Below are positions 24,433 to 34,145 of a stretch of DNA of 60,954 nucleotides, in pieces. Every line of letters begins with the position of its first letter. The stretch's first letter is position 1. The DNA is from Hyphomonadaceae bacterium (lineage in GTDB: Bacteria > Pseudomonadota > Alphaproteobacteria > Caulobacterales > Hyphomonadaceae), in the NCBI GenBank assembly GCA_030697555.1, contig JAUYPV010000117.1, positions 1 to 60,954 of the forward strand, given 5' to 3'. The translations under genes and the position numbers were made by a program. The notes under the pieces are model-generated. The model did no database searches. It was not told where the DNA came from and worked only from the letters and a program-made list of their open reading frames with translations.

Positions 24433-25788
24433 TCACACAGCGAGGCTGTGCCGATCAATTTTCGGCGCGAACTCTGGATCGAAACACGCCGCGACGATGC
24501 GGACATACGGACGGCCGCGTGCGGTGATCGTCAGGTGATTGCGATGCAGTTCGACCAGTCCGGCATCCTGAAGACGGGCCAGCCGTGAACAGGCTGCAAT
24601 GCGGAGATCAACCGGCAAGTCCGCCTCGAATTCGCAAAGCAGGCGTTCGATGAGCCTTGCGACGCGTTGATCCTCCGGAGTCAGCACAACGCCTCGTGTA
24701 ACCGTCGAGGCGCCTGCAGCCTGGGCGGCGCGATATGCCGAGGTGTCGGGCGTATTCTGGTAGATAAGGTTGGGGAGCGATGAGATCGCCGACGCGCCGA
24801 AACCGATGAGGGCGATGGCCTCGTCGTCGGTGTAGCCTTGGAAGTTGCGCCGGAGGCGACCCTGGCGCTCGGCGGCGGCGAGGCTATCGCCCGGCGCTGC
24901 AAAATGATCGAAGCCGATTGGCAGGTAACCGGCGCGCTCGAGAGTTGTCGCGGCCGCTTCGGCCTGGCGAAATCGTTCTTCGCTTGAGGGTAGCTCGCTT
25001 TCGGAAATGCTTTTCTGGTGCTTCTTCATCCACGGCACGTGGGCATAGCCAAACACCGCCACGCGATCGACATCCTGGGTCGCCGCGAACATGGCCGTCT
25101 CGATGACATCCTCGCGTGTCTGGCCCGGCAGGCCGTACATGAGGTCAACATTCAGACTATGCACGCCCGCAGACCGCAGCCGTGCAATCGCCTGCTCAAT
25201 TTCGTCGCGGGACTGGACACGGTTGATCCTTCGCTGGACCGAATCGCTGAGGACCTGAACGCCCAGACTTGCGCGGGAGAGCCCCTGGTCCGCAAACGCA
25301 TCGACAACGGCTGGAGAGAGGTTGCGGGGATCGAGCTCTGCAGCGATTTCCGCGAAACGATCCAGGTGGAAGGCAGATCTCAACGCCCCGAAGAGATCGG
25401 CGATCTGCGCTGGCGCAAGGATATCGGGCGATCCTCCGCCGAAATGGATTCGGGAAACGTGGACGCCGCTGGGCAGCTGACGCGCAACGGCGGCGATCTC
25501 GGCCTTGAGTGCGCGGAGATAGCTGTCGACCGGATCGGCCTGCGTCGGAACGCTGGTGTGACAACCGCAATACCAGCAGAGCTTCTGGCAGAACGGAATG
25601 TGGAGATAGAGCGAGAGGGATGCATTGGTGGGGAGCGTGCACAGGCCAGCGCGGGCCGCGTCGGATCCAACCGAGGACGCAAACCGGTTTGCGGGGGGAT
25701 AGCTTGTGTACCGCGGCAACTGCTCATTCGCGAATTCGGCGAGATAGGTCCATTCGCGACGCGGCAGCGAGGCAAGGGCGGAGGTCAT
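24433..25788 (-). CDS. hemN: Oxygen-independent coproporphyrinogen III oxidase
   Basis: A 451-residue radical SAM enzyme converting coproporphyrinogen III to protoporphyrinogen IX without oxygen in haem synthesis. The cluster motif CxxxCxxC appears in 'FCQKLCWYCGCHTS' (near 60), with the HemN-specific 'PRYTSYPPANRF' start, 'IHFGGGSPDIL', 'SLGVQVLSDSVQRRINR' and 'LMYGLPGQT'. Full length and true HemN rather than HemW. Its ATG overlaps the stop of the upstream small membrane protein gene by one base (TGATG). Such genes are classic FNR/FixK targets, fitting the divergent box at 26129-26142. Confidence 0.95.
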   Translation of the reverse strand: MTSALASLPRREWTYLAEFANEQLPRYTSYPPANRFASSVGSDAARAGLCTLPTNASLSLYLHIPFCQKLCWYCGCHTSVPTQADPVDSYLRALKAEIAAVARQLPSGVHVSRIHFGGGSPDILAPAQIADLFGALRSAFHLDRFAEIAAELDPRNLSPAVVDAFADQGLSRASLGVQVLSDSVQRRINRVQSRDEIEQAIARLRSAGVHSLNVDLMYGLPGQTREDVIETAMFAATQDVDRVAVFGYAHVPWMKKHQKSISESELPSSEERFRQAEAAATTLERAGYLPIGFDHFAAPGDSLAAAERQGRLRRNFQGYTDDEAIALIGFGASAISSLPNLIYQNTPDTSAYRAAQAAGASTVTRGVVLTPEDQRVARLIERLLCEFEADLPVDLRIAACSRLARLQDAGLVELHRNHLTITARGRPYVRIVAACFDPEFAPKIDRHSLAV

Positions 25789-26045
25789 CACTTGCGCACC
25801 TGCGCTCTGACCTGCTGGCCCCTGAAACGTGTGACCAAGGGCGCGATGGCGACGAGGGCGAGACCGCCCGCGACAAGCGCGCACCCGGCGCAATGTGCAT
25901 GACTCGCGGTGAGGAGATGGGATGGCGGCGCATTGCCGCACCATGACTGCGCAAATTCTTCGGGGATCCCGTCGGAGCAGAAGCGAATGAAGGCGCCCGC
26001 GAACGTGACCGCGAGTCCGGACAGGAACACGATCACAGATTTCAC
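25788..26045 (-). CDS. Small membrane protein in the hemN operon
   Basis: An 85-residue protein with two predicted membrane helices ('VIVFLSGLAVTFAGAFIRF' and 'CALVAGGLALVAIAPLVT') and between them a loop with Cys, His and Trp residues ('SWCGNAPPSHLL', 'SHAHCAGC'). The GTG at 26045 has a GGAGG five bases upstream; an ATG at 26063 lacks one. The 'HAHCAGC' segment could bind a metal or haem, by inference only. First gene of the leftward unit facing ccoN. Confidence 0.65.
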   Translation of the reverse strand: MKSVIVFLSGLAVTFAGAFIRFCSDGIPEEFAQSWCGNAPPSHLLTASHAHCAGCALVAGGLALVAIAPLVTRFRGQQVRAQVRK

Positions 26046-26128
26046 AGGCGCCTCCACCGACATGGTCGCCTGGGTTGGGGGGACGGCGGCCACACGCACT
26101 TCCCTATCGCGAACAAGGGTCGAGCGGT

Positions 26129-26142
26129 TTGAGTTGGATCAA
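26129..26142. promoter_or_regulatory. FixK-type box between hemN unit and ccoN operon
   Basis: TTGAGTTGGATCAA matches TTGA-N6-TCAA. It lies 83 bases before ccoN (26225) and 84 bases before the leftward start (26045), so one site could serve both units. Confidence 0.7.
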
Positions 26143-26224
26143 GGGATGAACGCCGCCGCTCTGGCACATGTGGAGATGCAGGGCCTCCACATCGGAGCGC
26201 ATCTCCGCATGAGAGGACAGGATC

Positions 26225-27886
26225 ATGTCGGCCAGCGTTTCACGCGAGCAGAGTCTCGATTCAAGCGCCGTGGGCGTCGGACTCGTTCTGCTGGCGGTCC
26301 TCATCCTAGCCGTGAACGGCGCCGCCCATGCGGTGGATTGGGCGTTTCGCGCCCACGCCTGGATGTTCGTAATTGCTGCTTTCGCCGGTATCGCCGGCCT
26401 CTGGTTGTGGCACGAGGACAGCTGGGGACGACCGCGCTTCGATGCGACCGAGTATGAGGACGGCATCATCAAGGCAGGCATCGCCGCCACCATGTTCTGG
26501 GGCATCGCCGGCTTCACCGTCGGACTCCTGATTGCCCTGCAGCTGACCTGGCCGAATCTCTTCTATTTTCCTGATCTCGGATGGACCAATTTCGGTCGCC
26601 TGCGGCCGCTCCATACCTCCGCGGTTATCTTCGCCTTCGGCGGCAATGCCCTGATCGCGACCTCATTCTACGTTGTCCAGCGCACCTGCCGAACACGCCT
26701 CGCCGGCGGCATATGGCCGTGGTTCGTCTTCTGGGGCTATCAGCTCTTCATCGTGATCGCCGGCACCGGCTACCTGATGGGCGTCACCCAGTCGAAGGAG
26801 TACGCCGAGCCCGAATGGTACGCAGACATCTGGCTGACCATCGTCTGGGTCGCCTATCTTGCCGTCTTTATGGCCACGATCCTTCGTCGCAAGGAGCCGC
26901 ACATCTATGTGGCGAACTGGTTCTATCTCGCCTTCATCGTCACGATCGCGCTCTTGCACGTCGTCAACAACATCTCGCTCCCCGCCAGCCTGGCCGGCGC
27001 CAAGTCTTATGCGGCGTCCAGCGGCGTTCAGAGCGCGCTGATTCAGTGGTGGTATGGCCACAACGCAGTCGGCTTCTTCCTGACCGCCGGTTTCCTCGCC
27101 ATGGTCTACTACTTCATCCCCAAGCGGGTTGAGCGGCCGGTCTGGTCTTACCGCCTGTCGATCGTCCACTTCTGGTCGCTGATCTTCATCTACATCTGGG
27201 CCGGCCCTCACCACCTTCACTACACCGCGCTGCCGCAATGGGCACAGACCCTGGGCATGACCTTCTCGATCATGCTGTGGATGCCGAGTTGGGGCGGCAT
27301 GATCAACGGCCTGATGACGCTTTCGGGCGCATGGGACAAGCTGCGCACCGATCCGGTCGTTCGCATGCTGGTGGTGTCAGTCGCGTTCTACGGCATGGCC
27401 ACGTTCGAGGGCCCGGCAATGTCGATCCGCGAGGTCAACGCGCTCTCGCACTACACTGACTGGGGCATTGGCCACGTCCACTCGGGCGCGCTCGGCTGGG
27501 TCGGCTTCGTCACCTTCGGCGCGATGTACTGTCTCACGCAATGGCTATGGAAGCGCGAGAAGCTCTACTCCAACGCCATGGTCGAATGGCACTTCTGGAT
27601 CGCGACCATCGGCATCGTCCTCTACATCACGTCGATGTGGGTGTCGGGCATCATGGAAGGTCTGATGTGGCGCGCCTACAACGAGTTCGGCTTCCTCGAA
27701 TACTCCTTCGTCGAGACAGTCAGCGCCAAGCACATCTCCTACATCATTCGCGCGCTTGGCGGCGGGCTTTATCTCTCAGGCGCGCTGATCATGATCTACA
27801 ATCTCGTGCGCACGGCGCGCGGTGACGTTCCGGCAGACGAACGCAAGCGCATACCGGCCGCCCCCGTCCTTCAGCCGGCCGAGTAG
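26225..27886 (+). CDS. ccoN: cbb3-type cytochrome c oxidase subunit I
   Basis: The 553-residue catalytic subunit of the high-affinity cbb3 haem-copper oxidase, with about 14 membrane helices. Conserved His segments are visible: '[17 protein letters not shown]', '[16 protein letters not shown]' (copper-site histidine region), '[16 protein letters not shown]' and '[15 protein letters not shown]'. It reduces oxygen to water and pumps protons in the inner membrane at low oxygen. GAGAGGA precedes the ATG. First gene of an eight-gene ccoNOQPGHIS cluster with gaps of 10 bases or fewer or overlaps. Confidence 0.97.
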   Translation: MSASVSREQSLDSSAVGVGLVLLAVLILAVNGAAHAVDWAFRAHAWMFVIAAFAGIAGLWLWHEDSWGRPRFDATEYEDGIIKAGIAATMFWGIAGFTVGLLIALQLTWPNLFYFPDLGWTNFGRLRPLHTSAVIFAFGGNALIATSFYVVQRTCRTRLAGGIWPWFVFWGYQLFIVIAGTGYLMGVTQSKEYAEPEWYADIWLTIVWVAYLAVFMATILRRKEPHIYVANWFYLAFIVTIALLHVVNNISLPASLAGAKSYAASSGVQSALIQWWYGHNAVGFFLTAGFLAMVYYFIPKRVERPVWSYRLSIVHFWSLIFIYIWAGPHHLHYTALPQWAQTLGMTFSIMLWMPSWGGMINGLMTLSGAWDKLRTDPVVRMLVVSVAFYGMATFEGPAMSIREVNALSHYTDWGIGHVHSGALGWVGFVTFGAMYCLTQWLWKREKLYSNAMVEWHFWIATIGIVLYITSMWVSGIMEGLMWRAYNEFGFLEYSFVETVSAKHISYIIRALGGGLYLSGALIMIYNLVRTARGDVPADERKRIPAAPVLQPAE

Positions 27887-27896
27887 GAGGCCCACA

Positions 27897-28670
27897 ATGG
27901 CGCAGCGCCCAAGCTGGTTGTTTCGCAATCACAGGCTATTCGAGAAAAATAGCTTCATTCTGCTGGTCGGCATCCTGGTTGTGGTGGCGATCGGCGGCAT
28001 CATCGAGATCGTTCCGCTGTTCTACCTGAAGAACACGATCGAGAAAGTGGAGGGAATGCGCCCCTACACGCCCCTGGAGCTGGCCGGCCAGAAGATCTAT
28101 GTGCGCGAAGGCTGCCATGTCTGTCATTCGCAGATGATCCGGCCTCTGCGCGACGAGGTCGAGCGGTATGGTCACTATTCCCTCGCTGCGGAGAGCATGT
28201 ACGATCATCCTTTCCTGTGGGGCTCGAAGCGCACGGGTCCCGATCTGGCCCGTGTCGGCGGCAAGTACTCCGACGAGTGGCAGAAGCAGCACCTGATCGA
28301 TCCGCGGTCTCTCGTTCCGGAATCGATCATGCCGCCCTATGCTTTCCTCGGGGGACGTTCGCTCGACCTCTCCACGCTCAAGGACGAGATGAGCGCTCTC
28401 AAGTTCGAAGGTGTGCCCTACACCGACGCCATGATCGCGAACGCTGCCGATGATGCAGCAGCGCAGGCCGGCGGTGACTACGACTATGAGCCGATCAAGA
28501 AGGCTTATGCTGCGCTGTCAGGTCGCAATGACACGATCGCGTTTCGCGACTTCGACGGCGAGCCCGGCCCACCGTCGGAACTCGACGCGCTGATCGCCTA
28601 CCTGCAGATGCTCGGCACGCTGGTCGATTTCTCGACCTACGAAGCCGACGACCTGTCAAACCAGCGGTGA
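27897..28670 (+). CDS. ccoO: cbb3-type oxidase subunit II, monohaem cytochrome c
   Basis: A 257-residue membrane-anchored cytochrome c. One N-terminal membrane helix ('[19 protein letters not shown]') is followed by '[29 protein letters not shown]', here quoted in parts: the haem site is 'CHVCHSQ' and the distal Met is in '[10 protein letters not shown]'. It passes electrons from CcoP to CcoN. GGAGG lies before the ATG, ten bases after the ccoN stop. Confidence 0.97.
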   Translation: MAQRPSWLFRNHRLFEKNSFILLVGILVVVAIGGIIEIVPLFYLKNTIEKVEGMRPYTPLELAGQKIYVREGCHVCHSQMIRPLRDEVERYGHYSLAAESMYDHPFLWGSKRTGPDLARVGGKYSDEWQKQHLIDPRSLVPESIMPPYAFLGGRSLDLSTLKDEMSALKFEGVPYTDAMIANAADDAAAQAGGDYDYEPIKKAYAALSGRNDTIAFRDFDGEPGPPSELDALIAYLQMLGTLVDFSTYEADDLSNQR

Positions 28671-28674
28671 CCCA

Positions 28675-28851
28675 ATGACCTACGAGGACTGGTCACATTT
28701 CGCCCAGAACTGGGGCACCGTCTATTTCGTAGCGATCTTCGCGACTGCGCTCGGCTATGCGCTCTGGCCGCGCAACGGCGCCGCCTTCCGCCGAGCTGCT
28801 CGGCTTCCCATCAGCGAAAAGGAGGGCAGCGATGACCGGCCCCTCGCCTGA
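28675..28851 (+). CDS. ccoQ: cbb3-type oxidase subunit CcoQ/FixQ
   Basis: A 58-residue single-helix protein: 'MTYEDWSHFAQNWGTVYFVA' leads into the membrane segment, then 'GYALWPRNGAAFRRAARLPI', the usual FixQ pattern with 'WP' after the helix. It stabilises the assembled oxidase. It starts five bases after the ccoO stop and overlaps the start of ccoP by 20 bases. Confidence 0.92.
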   Translation: MTYEDWSHFAQNWGTVYFVAIFATALGYALWPRNGAAFRRAARLPISEKEGSDDRPLA

Positions 28852-29713
28852 AATTGACACCCACAGTGGTATCGAGACGACCGGCCACGAATGGGACGGC
28901 ATCAAGGAACTCAACAACCCTCTGCCGAGATGGTGGCTCTTCATCTTCTGGGCGACAGTCGCCGTAGCTATTGTCTACTGGGTCCTGATGCCAGCGTGGC
29001 CAGCCTTACCCGGTCTGCAGGGGAATACGACCGGCGTGTGGGGACAGTCCGATCGAGCCGATGTGGCGGCGGACACCGCCGCCATGCAGGCTGAGCGCGC
29101 GACGCTCAGCGCCAAACTGGCCTCCAGGGATGCGACGTCCATCCTCCAGGATCACGAACTCAGCCAATTGGCGCTCTCACTTGGCGAAAGCGCGTTCGGC
29201 GACAACTGTGCGACCTGTCACGGCGCCGGCGGACGCGGCGCCAAGGGCTATCCGAGGCTCGCTGACGATGTGTGGCTGTGGGGCGGGTCGCTCGACGAGA
29301 TCGAGCAGACGATCCGGGTTGGCATCCGTTCCGGACACACGGAGACCCGCTTATCCGAAATGCCGGCATTCGGCCGCGACGAATTTCTCACGGCAGGCCA
29401 GATCACCGATCTGGTGGAACTGGTGACGTCGGTCTCAGGCCGCGATGCCGATGCCGCTGCCACCGCGCGGGCGCGTCCGATCTTCGAGGAGCAATGCTCG
29501 AGCTGTCATGGCGTCGATGCCCACGGCGATCGGTCCAAGGGTGTACCAAACCTGACCGACGCCGACTGGCTCTATGGCGGCGACCGCGAGACCATCCACC
29601 GCACGATCTACGGACCGCGCTACGGCGTCATGCCGGCGTGGAGCGAACGCCTCGACCCTGCCAAGGTACGGGCCCTCGCGATCTACGTGCACTCGCTCGG
29701 CGGGGGAGAGTAG
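28832..29713 (+). CDS. ccoP: cbb3-type oxidase subunit III, dihaem cytochrome c
   Basis: A 293-residue dihaem subunit. 'HEWDGIKELNNPLPRWWLF' is the CcoP N-terminal signature, followed by one membrane helix; haem sites are 'CATCHGAGG' (about residue 129) and 'CSSCHGVDA' (about 221), each with a later Met ('SEMPAF', 'GVMPAW'). It accepts electrons from soluble or tethered cytochromes c, of which five are encoded nearby. Start overlaps ccoQ. Confidence 0.97.
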   Translation: MTGPSPEIDTHSGIETTGHEWDGIKELNNPLPRWWLFIFWATVAVAIVYWVLMPAWPALPGLQGNTTGVWGQSDRADVAADTAAMQAERATLSAKLASRDATSILQDHELSQLALSLGESAFGDNCATCHGAGGRGAKGYPRLADDVWLWGGSLDEIEQTIRVGIRSGHTETRLSEMPAFGRDEFLTAGQITDLVELVTSVSGRDADAAATARARPIFEEQCSSCHGVDAHGDRSKGVPNLTDADWLYGGDRETIHRTIYGPRYGVMPAWSERLDPAKVRALAIYVHSLGGGE

Positions 29714-29715
29714 GG

Positions 29716-31197
29716 ATGGGCAGCGCGACCCTGATTGATCTGCGGTCGCGCCGCGGCGGGGCTGGCGGCGGGCAGCCGCCGGACGATCAAGAGCCGGTGC
29801 TGCTCTATGCCCGCCGCAAGCAGATCTACCCTCAGCTTGTCCACGGCCGGTTTCGTCTCATCAAATGGGCGGTGCTCTTCAGCACGCTGGGCGTCTACTA
29901 CCTGCTGCCCTGGCTTCGATGGAATCGGGGAGCCGACGCGCCCGACCAGGCTGTGCTCGCGGACTTCGCCGGCGGCAGGTTTTATTTCTTCGGCCTCGAG
30001 ATATGGCCACAGGAAGTCTACTACATCACGGGCCTCCTGATCCTGGCGGCGGTTGGGCTCTTTCTCGTGACAGCGCTCTTCGGTCGCGTCTGGTGCGGCT
30101 ACCTTTGCCCGCAGACAGTCTGGACCGATCTCTTTCTTGTGGTCGAACGCTTCTTCGAGGGCGACCGTAACGCCCGCATGAAGCTCGACAACGCGACATG
30201 GGGTTTCAACAAGGCGTGGCGCAAGGGCGCGAAACATCTGGTCTGGCTTCTTGTATCGTTCGCGACCGGCGGCGCCTTTATTCTATACTGGCACGACGCC
30301 CGCTCGCTGCTGGAGACATTCTTCATCGGCCAGGCCCCGGTAACGGCCTATGTGTTTGCCGCTCTTCTCACCTTCACGACCTACGCGCTTGCGGGAACCA
30401 TGCGCGAGCAGGTGTGCACGTACATGTGTCCCTGGCCGCGCATCCAGGCGGCGCTCGTCGACAAGGACACGCTCACCGTCACGTACAGGTCCGAGCGCGG
30501 CGATCCACGCGGCGCCCACAAGAAGGGTGACACCTGGGAGGGCCGCGGCGATTGCATTGACTGCAAACAGTGCGTCGTCGTCTGCCCCATGGGCATAGAC
30601 ATTCGCAACGGGCTTCAGCTGGAGTGCATTCAGTGCGCTCTGTGCATCGACGCGTGCGACGCGGTCATGACCAAGATCGAGCGCCCGACCGGCCTTATCG
30701 CCTACGACACTGACGAAAACGTCATACGAAGGTGGATGAAGCAATCAGCCGCGCCATTCCAGGCGATCCGCCCGAGAACGGCGCTCTACGCCGCCGTGTT
30801 CGTCCTCACAGGCGCGATCATGATCTATGGTCTGGCAACACGCACGACCCTCGAGCTGTCGGCGATCAAGGATCGCTCGCTGCCCTACGTTGAACTTGCG
30901 TCCGGCCAGGTTCGGAACGCCTACACACTCAAGGTCGTCAACAAGGAGCGCACCCCGCGGAGCCTGACGCTCAGGGTAGAAGGTATCGAAGACGCGGGCA
31001 TCGAAATTGTCGGTGACGGTGAAGGCGCGGGCTCAGCTCATGTCACGGCTGGGCCAGACTCGGTTGATCGTTACCGCCTCTTGGTGACGGCGCCGCGGGG
31101 CGCGGCCTCCGGCAATTCCACGATACGCCTGATCCTGTCCGATGCCGGCGGAACCGTTGCCGAAGCGACCACGCATTTCCTCGCACCGGAGCAATGA
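29716..31197 (+). CDS. ccoG: cbb3 oxidase accessory protein, 4Fe-4S ferredoxin-type
   Basis: A 493-residue membrane protein of the CcoG/FixG/RdxA family, a cupric reductase needed for copper supply to CcoN. Several N-terminal helices, the 'GRVWCGYLCPQTVWTD' and 'EQVCTYMCPWPRIQ' pairs, then two 4Fe-4S motifs ('CIDCKQCVVVCP', 'CIQCALCIDACD'), and a C-terminal Ig-like domain ('LPYVELASGQVRNAYTLKV'). It begins two bases after the ccoP stop. Confidence 0.96.
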   Translation: MGSATLIDLRSRRGGAGGGQPPDDQEPVLLYARRKQIYPQLVHGRFRLIKWAVLFSTLGVYYLLPWLRWNRGADAPDQAVLADFAGGRFYFFGLEIWPQEVYYITGLLILAAVGLFLVTALFGRVWCGYLCPQTVWTDLFLVVERFFEGDRNARMKLDNATWGFNKAWRKGAKHLVWLLVSFATGGAFILYWHDARSLLETFFIGQAPVTAYVFAALLTFTTYALAGTMREQVCTYMCPWPRIQAALVDKDTLTVTYRSERGDPRGAHKKGDTWEGRGDCIDCKQCVVVCPMGIDIRNGLQLECIQCALCIDACDAVMTKIERPTGLIAYDTDENVIRRWMKQSAAPFQAIRPRTALYAAVFVLTGAIMIYGLATRTTLELSAIKDRSLPYVELASGQVRNAYTLKVVNKERTPRSLTLRVEGIEDAGIEIVGDGEGAGSAHVTAGPDSVDRYRLLVTAPRGAASGNSTIRLILSDAGGTVAEATTHFLAPEQ

Positions 31198-31198
31198 C

Positions 31199-31684
31199 AT
31201 GCCGGCCCGTCCCCTTCGCGGAATTCATGTCCTTTGGATGCTGTTGGTCTTCTTCGCGCTGATCGTATCGGTCGACGCCTACTTCATCGTCCGGGCAGTG
31301 GCGACCTTTCCTGGCGAGCAGGTCAAGAATTCCTACGTTCTGGGGCTCGACTACAACCGTGAGGTCGAACGGCGCGATCGGCAGCGCACGTTAGGGTGGC
31401 GTGCGGAAGCTGGGATCGTGCAAATCGGCGGTCAACATCTGCTTGTCCATCTCACGTCTGCTGCAGCCGAGCCTCTGAGCGGACTTGCCGTTTCGGTGCA
31501 GGTCTTCAGCGCAGCGGTTGGCGGTGTTGATGAAACCATTGCGCTCGAGGAGCGCGAACCCGGCAGCTACGTGGCGCCGATCTCGTTGCCTTCCCATGCA
31601 CGTGTCGAGATGCGCATTTCCGCGTTGCGTTCGGGTGATGCCGAGCCAGCATTTGAAGCCGTCAAGACGCTGGTGACTTCATGA
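31199..31684 (+). CDS. ccoH: cbb3 oxidase assembly protein FixH/CcoH
   Basis: A 161-residue FixH-family protein with one N-terminal membrane helix ('LWMLLVFFALIVSVDAYFIV') followed by the family segment 'KNSYVLGLDYNREVERRDRQ' and a beta-rich periplasmic domain. It helps assemble the oxidase with CcoI. ATG 31199 comes one base after the ccoG stop region and its own stop overlaps ccoI. Confidence 0.93.
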   Translation: MPARPLRGIHVLWMLLVFFALIVSVDAYFIVRAVATFPGEQVKNSYVLGLDYNREVERRDRQRTLGWRAEAGIVQIGGQHLLVHLTSAAAEPLSGLAVSVQVFSAAVGGVDETIALEEREPGSYVAPISLPSHARVEMRISALRSGDAEPAFEAVKTLVTS

Positions 31685-33894
31685 CCGCCGTCACCGCAGG
31701 TTGTCCGAGCGGCCTGTCCCCGGCATCGGAGGCCGGGGTGACACAGGATCCCTCCGCATTCGTTGTTGCGAGCGGCGGGCGTAAGGTCCTCGACGTCATG
31801 GTTCGCGGCGCAAGCTGTGCCGGGTGCCTGTCAAAGATCGAGACCGCTATCGCGAAGCTGCCCGGAGTCGCCGTGGCTAGGCTCAATCTTTCAACTGGAC
31901 GGCTGCATGTCGAATGGACCGGAAATCTCGCGCCGCGCCGCGTCACCGAAGCCGTCGCCGCGCTTGGCTACGGCGCCGCCCCGTTCGATCCTGGCGAACC
32001 TGATAGTCTCAAGTCGCAAACGGAGCGGCGCCTACTGACAGCGATGGCGGTTGCTGGTCTGTCGGCGGCCATGATCATGTTCCTCTCCGAGCCCGTATGG
32101 TTCGGCTCCGACATGCCCGCCGAAACGCGAACTCTGCTGCGGTGGGTTTCGGCGCTCGTTGCTGTTCCAGCGGCGGCCTTCTCGGGTCAGACCTTCTATG
32201 CCTCTGCGCTCGAATCGATCCGGCGCGGGCGCCTCAACATGGACGTCCCGATCTCGCTTGCGGTGATTCTGGCCCTCGGGCTGAGCATCGTCGAAACCGC
32301 GACGGGCGGACAGCACGCCTTCTTCGATGCCTCCGTGATGCTGCTTTTCTTCCTGCTGATCGGGCGCTTTCTCGACGCCCGGCTGCGCCGGCAGGCTTAC
32401 GCCGCTGCGAACGCTCTGACGGCCATGCAGACCAGCACCGCAACGCGCCTTTCGACCGGCGGTGCGGCCGAGGCCGTCCGGGCAAGCGACATTCGAACGG
32501 GCGACATGCTGCTGATCGCAGCCGGGGAGAAGCTGGCCGTCGATGCCGAAGTCGTATCGGGTGATAGCGACGCCGATCTTCGCCTGGTGACGGGGGAGGT
32601 GGAGCCTTCGCGCGCCTTTGCCGGCCAAAGGCTGCACGCCGGAACGATAAATCTCTCTGCGCCCTTGCGTGTTCGCGCCATTGCGCCCGCGAGCCAGTCG
32701 CTCATGGCGGATGTTGCGCGGCTCCTTGAGGCGGGGGAACAGAAGAAGTCGACCTACCGAAAAATCGCGGACAGGGCTGCGGAAATCTACGTCCCGCAGG
32801 TTCACGCAATGGCGGCGCTAGGATTCGTCGGCTGGTTGATGTTCGGCGCGACGGCCGCCCAGGCGGCCTATATCGCCGTGACGGTGCTGATCATCACTTG
32901 CCCGTGCGCCCTCGCGCTCGCAGCGCCGCTTGTCCAGGTTGTCGCCGCCGGACGCCTTTTCCGCGAGGGGGCATACCTCTCCTCTGGCGATGCGCTCGAG
33001 CGCATCGCGACAGTGGATCATGTCGTTTTCGACAAGACCGGAACGCTGACGCTCGGCGATCCGGTGCTCCGCGAGGAACCGCACCAGCGTCAAGTGCTTG
33101 CAGAGGCCGCAATGCTCGCTCGCGCCAGCCGCCACCCCTTCTCGCGCGCACTGGCGCGAGCAGCCGGCGCTGGGCCAGTTGCAGACAATATCGAAGAACG
33201 TGCAGGCGAGGGCGTCTCGGGTGTGATCGACGGCCGCAAGGCCAGACTGGGATCCGCAGCCTTCGCCGGTGCAACAGGTCGCAGCGGTTCCGAACTCTGG
33301 TTCGTACTGGAGGGTAGCGAGCCCGAAGCCTTCCAATTCGAGGATCATCTTCGTGACGACGCCGCACGGACGGTGAGCCGGTTACGCGCGATGGGTCTTG
33401 AGGTCGAACTCTTGTCCGGCGACGCAGAGGAACGCGTGGCGCGCGCCGCAGCAGCCGCCGGAATCGACCAATGGACATCCCGGGCGACGCCTCAATCCAA
33501 AGCGCGCCATCTGCAGGACCTGGAGGGCAGGGGAAAGAAAGTTCTGATGGTCGGCGATGGCCTCAACGACGCCGGCGCAATAGCCTGTGCTCACGCCTCG
33601 CTTGCGCCCGGAGGCGCTGTCGATGTTTCGAGACTGGCCAGCGACTGCGTGTTTTCGGGCGACAGTCTCGAGGCAGTTGTGCGCATTGTCCTGATCTCCC
33701 GGGCAGCGCGCGCGAGGATGCGTGAGAATTTCAGCTTCGCTGCGCTCTATAATGTGCTGGCGGTCCCGATCGCCCTCGCGGGCTGGGCGACCCCGTTGGT
33801 TGCGGCAATAGCGATGTCTGCGTCCTCTGCAGTCGTGACTCTCAACGCCCTGCGCCTGTCGCAAGGCCGGTTGGCGGGAGAGAAAATGTCGTGA
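31681..33894 (+). CDS. ccoI: Copper-translocating P1B ATPase FixI/CcoI
   Basis: A 737-residue copper exporter that supplies copper for cbb3 assembly. N-terminal HMA domain with 'GASCAGCLSKIE', six to eight membrane helices, the transmembrane metal motif CPC in 'ITCPCALALAAPL', phosphorylation motif 'DKTGTLTLGD', and 'VGDGLNDAGAIACAH'. The A-domain motif is 'LVTGEVEP' where TGE is kept. Its ATG overlaps the ccoH stop (ATGA) and its stop overlaps ccoS. Confidence 0.95.
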   Translation: MTAVTAGCPSGLSPASEAGVTQDPSAFVVASGGRKVLDVMVRGASCAGCLSKIETAIAKLPGVAVARLNLSTGRLHVEWTGNLAPRRVTEAVAALGYGAAPFDPGEPDSLKSQTERRLLTAMAVAGLSAAMIMFLSEPVWFGSDMPAETRTLLRWVSALVAVPAAAFSGQTFYASALESIRRGRLNMDVPISLAVILALGLSIVETATGGQHAFFDASVMLLFFLLIGRFLDARLRRQAYAAANALTAMQTSTATRLSTGGAAEAVRASDIRTGDMLLIAAGEKLAVDAEVVSGDSDADLRLVTGEVEPSRAFAGQRLHAGTINLSAPLRVRAIAPASQSLMADVARLLEAGEQKKSTYRKIADRAAEIYVPQVHAMAALGFVGWLMFGATAAQAAYIAVTVLIITCPCALALAAPLVQVVAAGRLFREGAYLSSGDALERIATVDHVVFDKTGTLTLGDPVLREEPHQRQVLAEAAMLARASRHPFSRALARAAGAGPVADNIEERAGEGVSGVIDGRKARLGSAAFAGATGRSGSELWFVLEGSEPEAFQFEDHLRDDAARTVSRLRAMGLEVELLSGDAEERVARAAAAAGIDQWTSRATPQSKARHLQDLEGRGKKVLMVGDGLNDAGAIACAHASLAPGGAVDVSRLASDCVFSGDSLEAVVRIVLISRAARARMRENFSFAALYNVLAVPIALAGWATPLVAAIAMSASSAVVTLNALRLSQGRLAGEKMS

Positions 33895-34040
33895 ATGTCC
33901 TGATTTTCATGATCCCCGCTGCACTCGGCCTGGCTGCGGTTGGTCTGGCTGCCTTCATTTGGTCGCTGCGGTCGGGGCAGTTTGACGACCCGGCCGGGGC
34001 GGCTGCGCGGGTGCTGATTGATAGCGACCGGCCGGATTGA
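33891..34040 (+). CDS. ccoS: cbb3 oxidase maturation protein CcoS
   Basis: A 49-residue single-helix protein read from GTG 33891, overlapping the ccoI stop (GTGA). The helix 'FMIPAALGLAAVGLAAFIWS' is followed by the CcoS signature 'LRSGQFDDPAGAAARVL' with 'GQFDD' conserved. CcoS is needed to insert cofactors into CcoN. It completes the ccoNOQPGHIS set. Confidence 0.92.
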   Translation: MNVLIFMIPAALGLAAVGLAAFIWSLRSGQFDDPAGAAARVLIDSDRPD

Positions 34041-34145
34041 GAACGCTGAGGCGACGGATCGTCTTTCCTGCTGGCGGACGACCCTGTAAGAGCACCATCT
34101 CAGGGGCGGAGCGCGAATGGTTCCGCGCAGGCAAGGATCGGCGCC

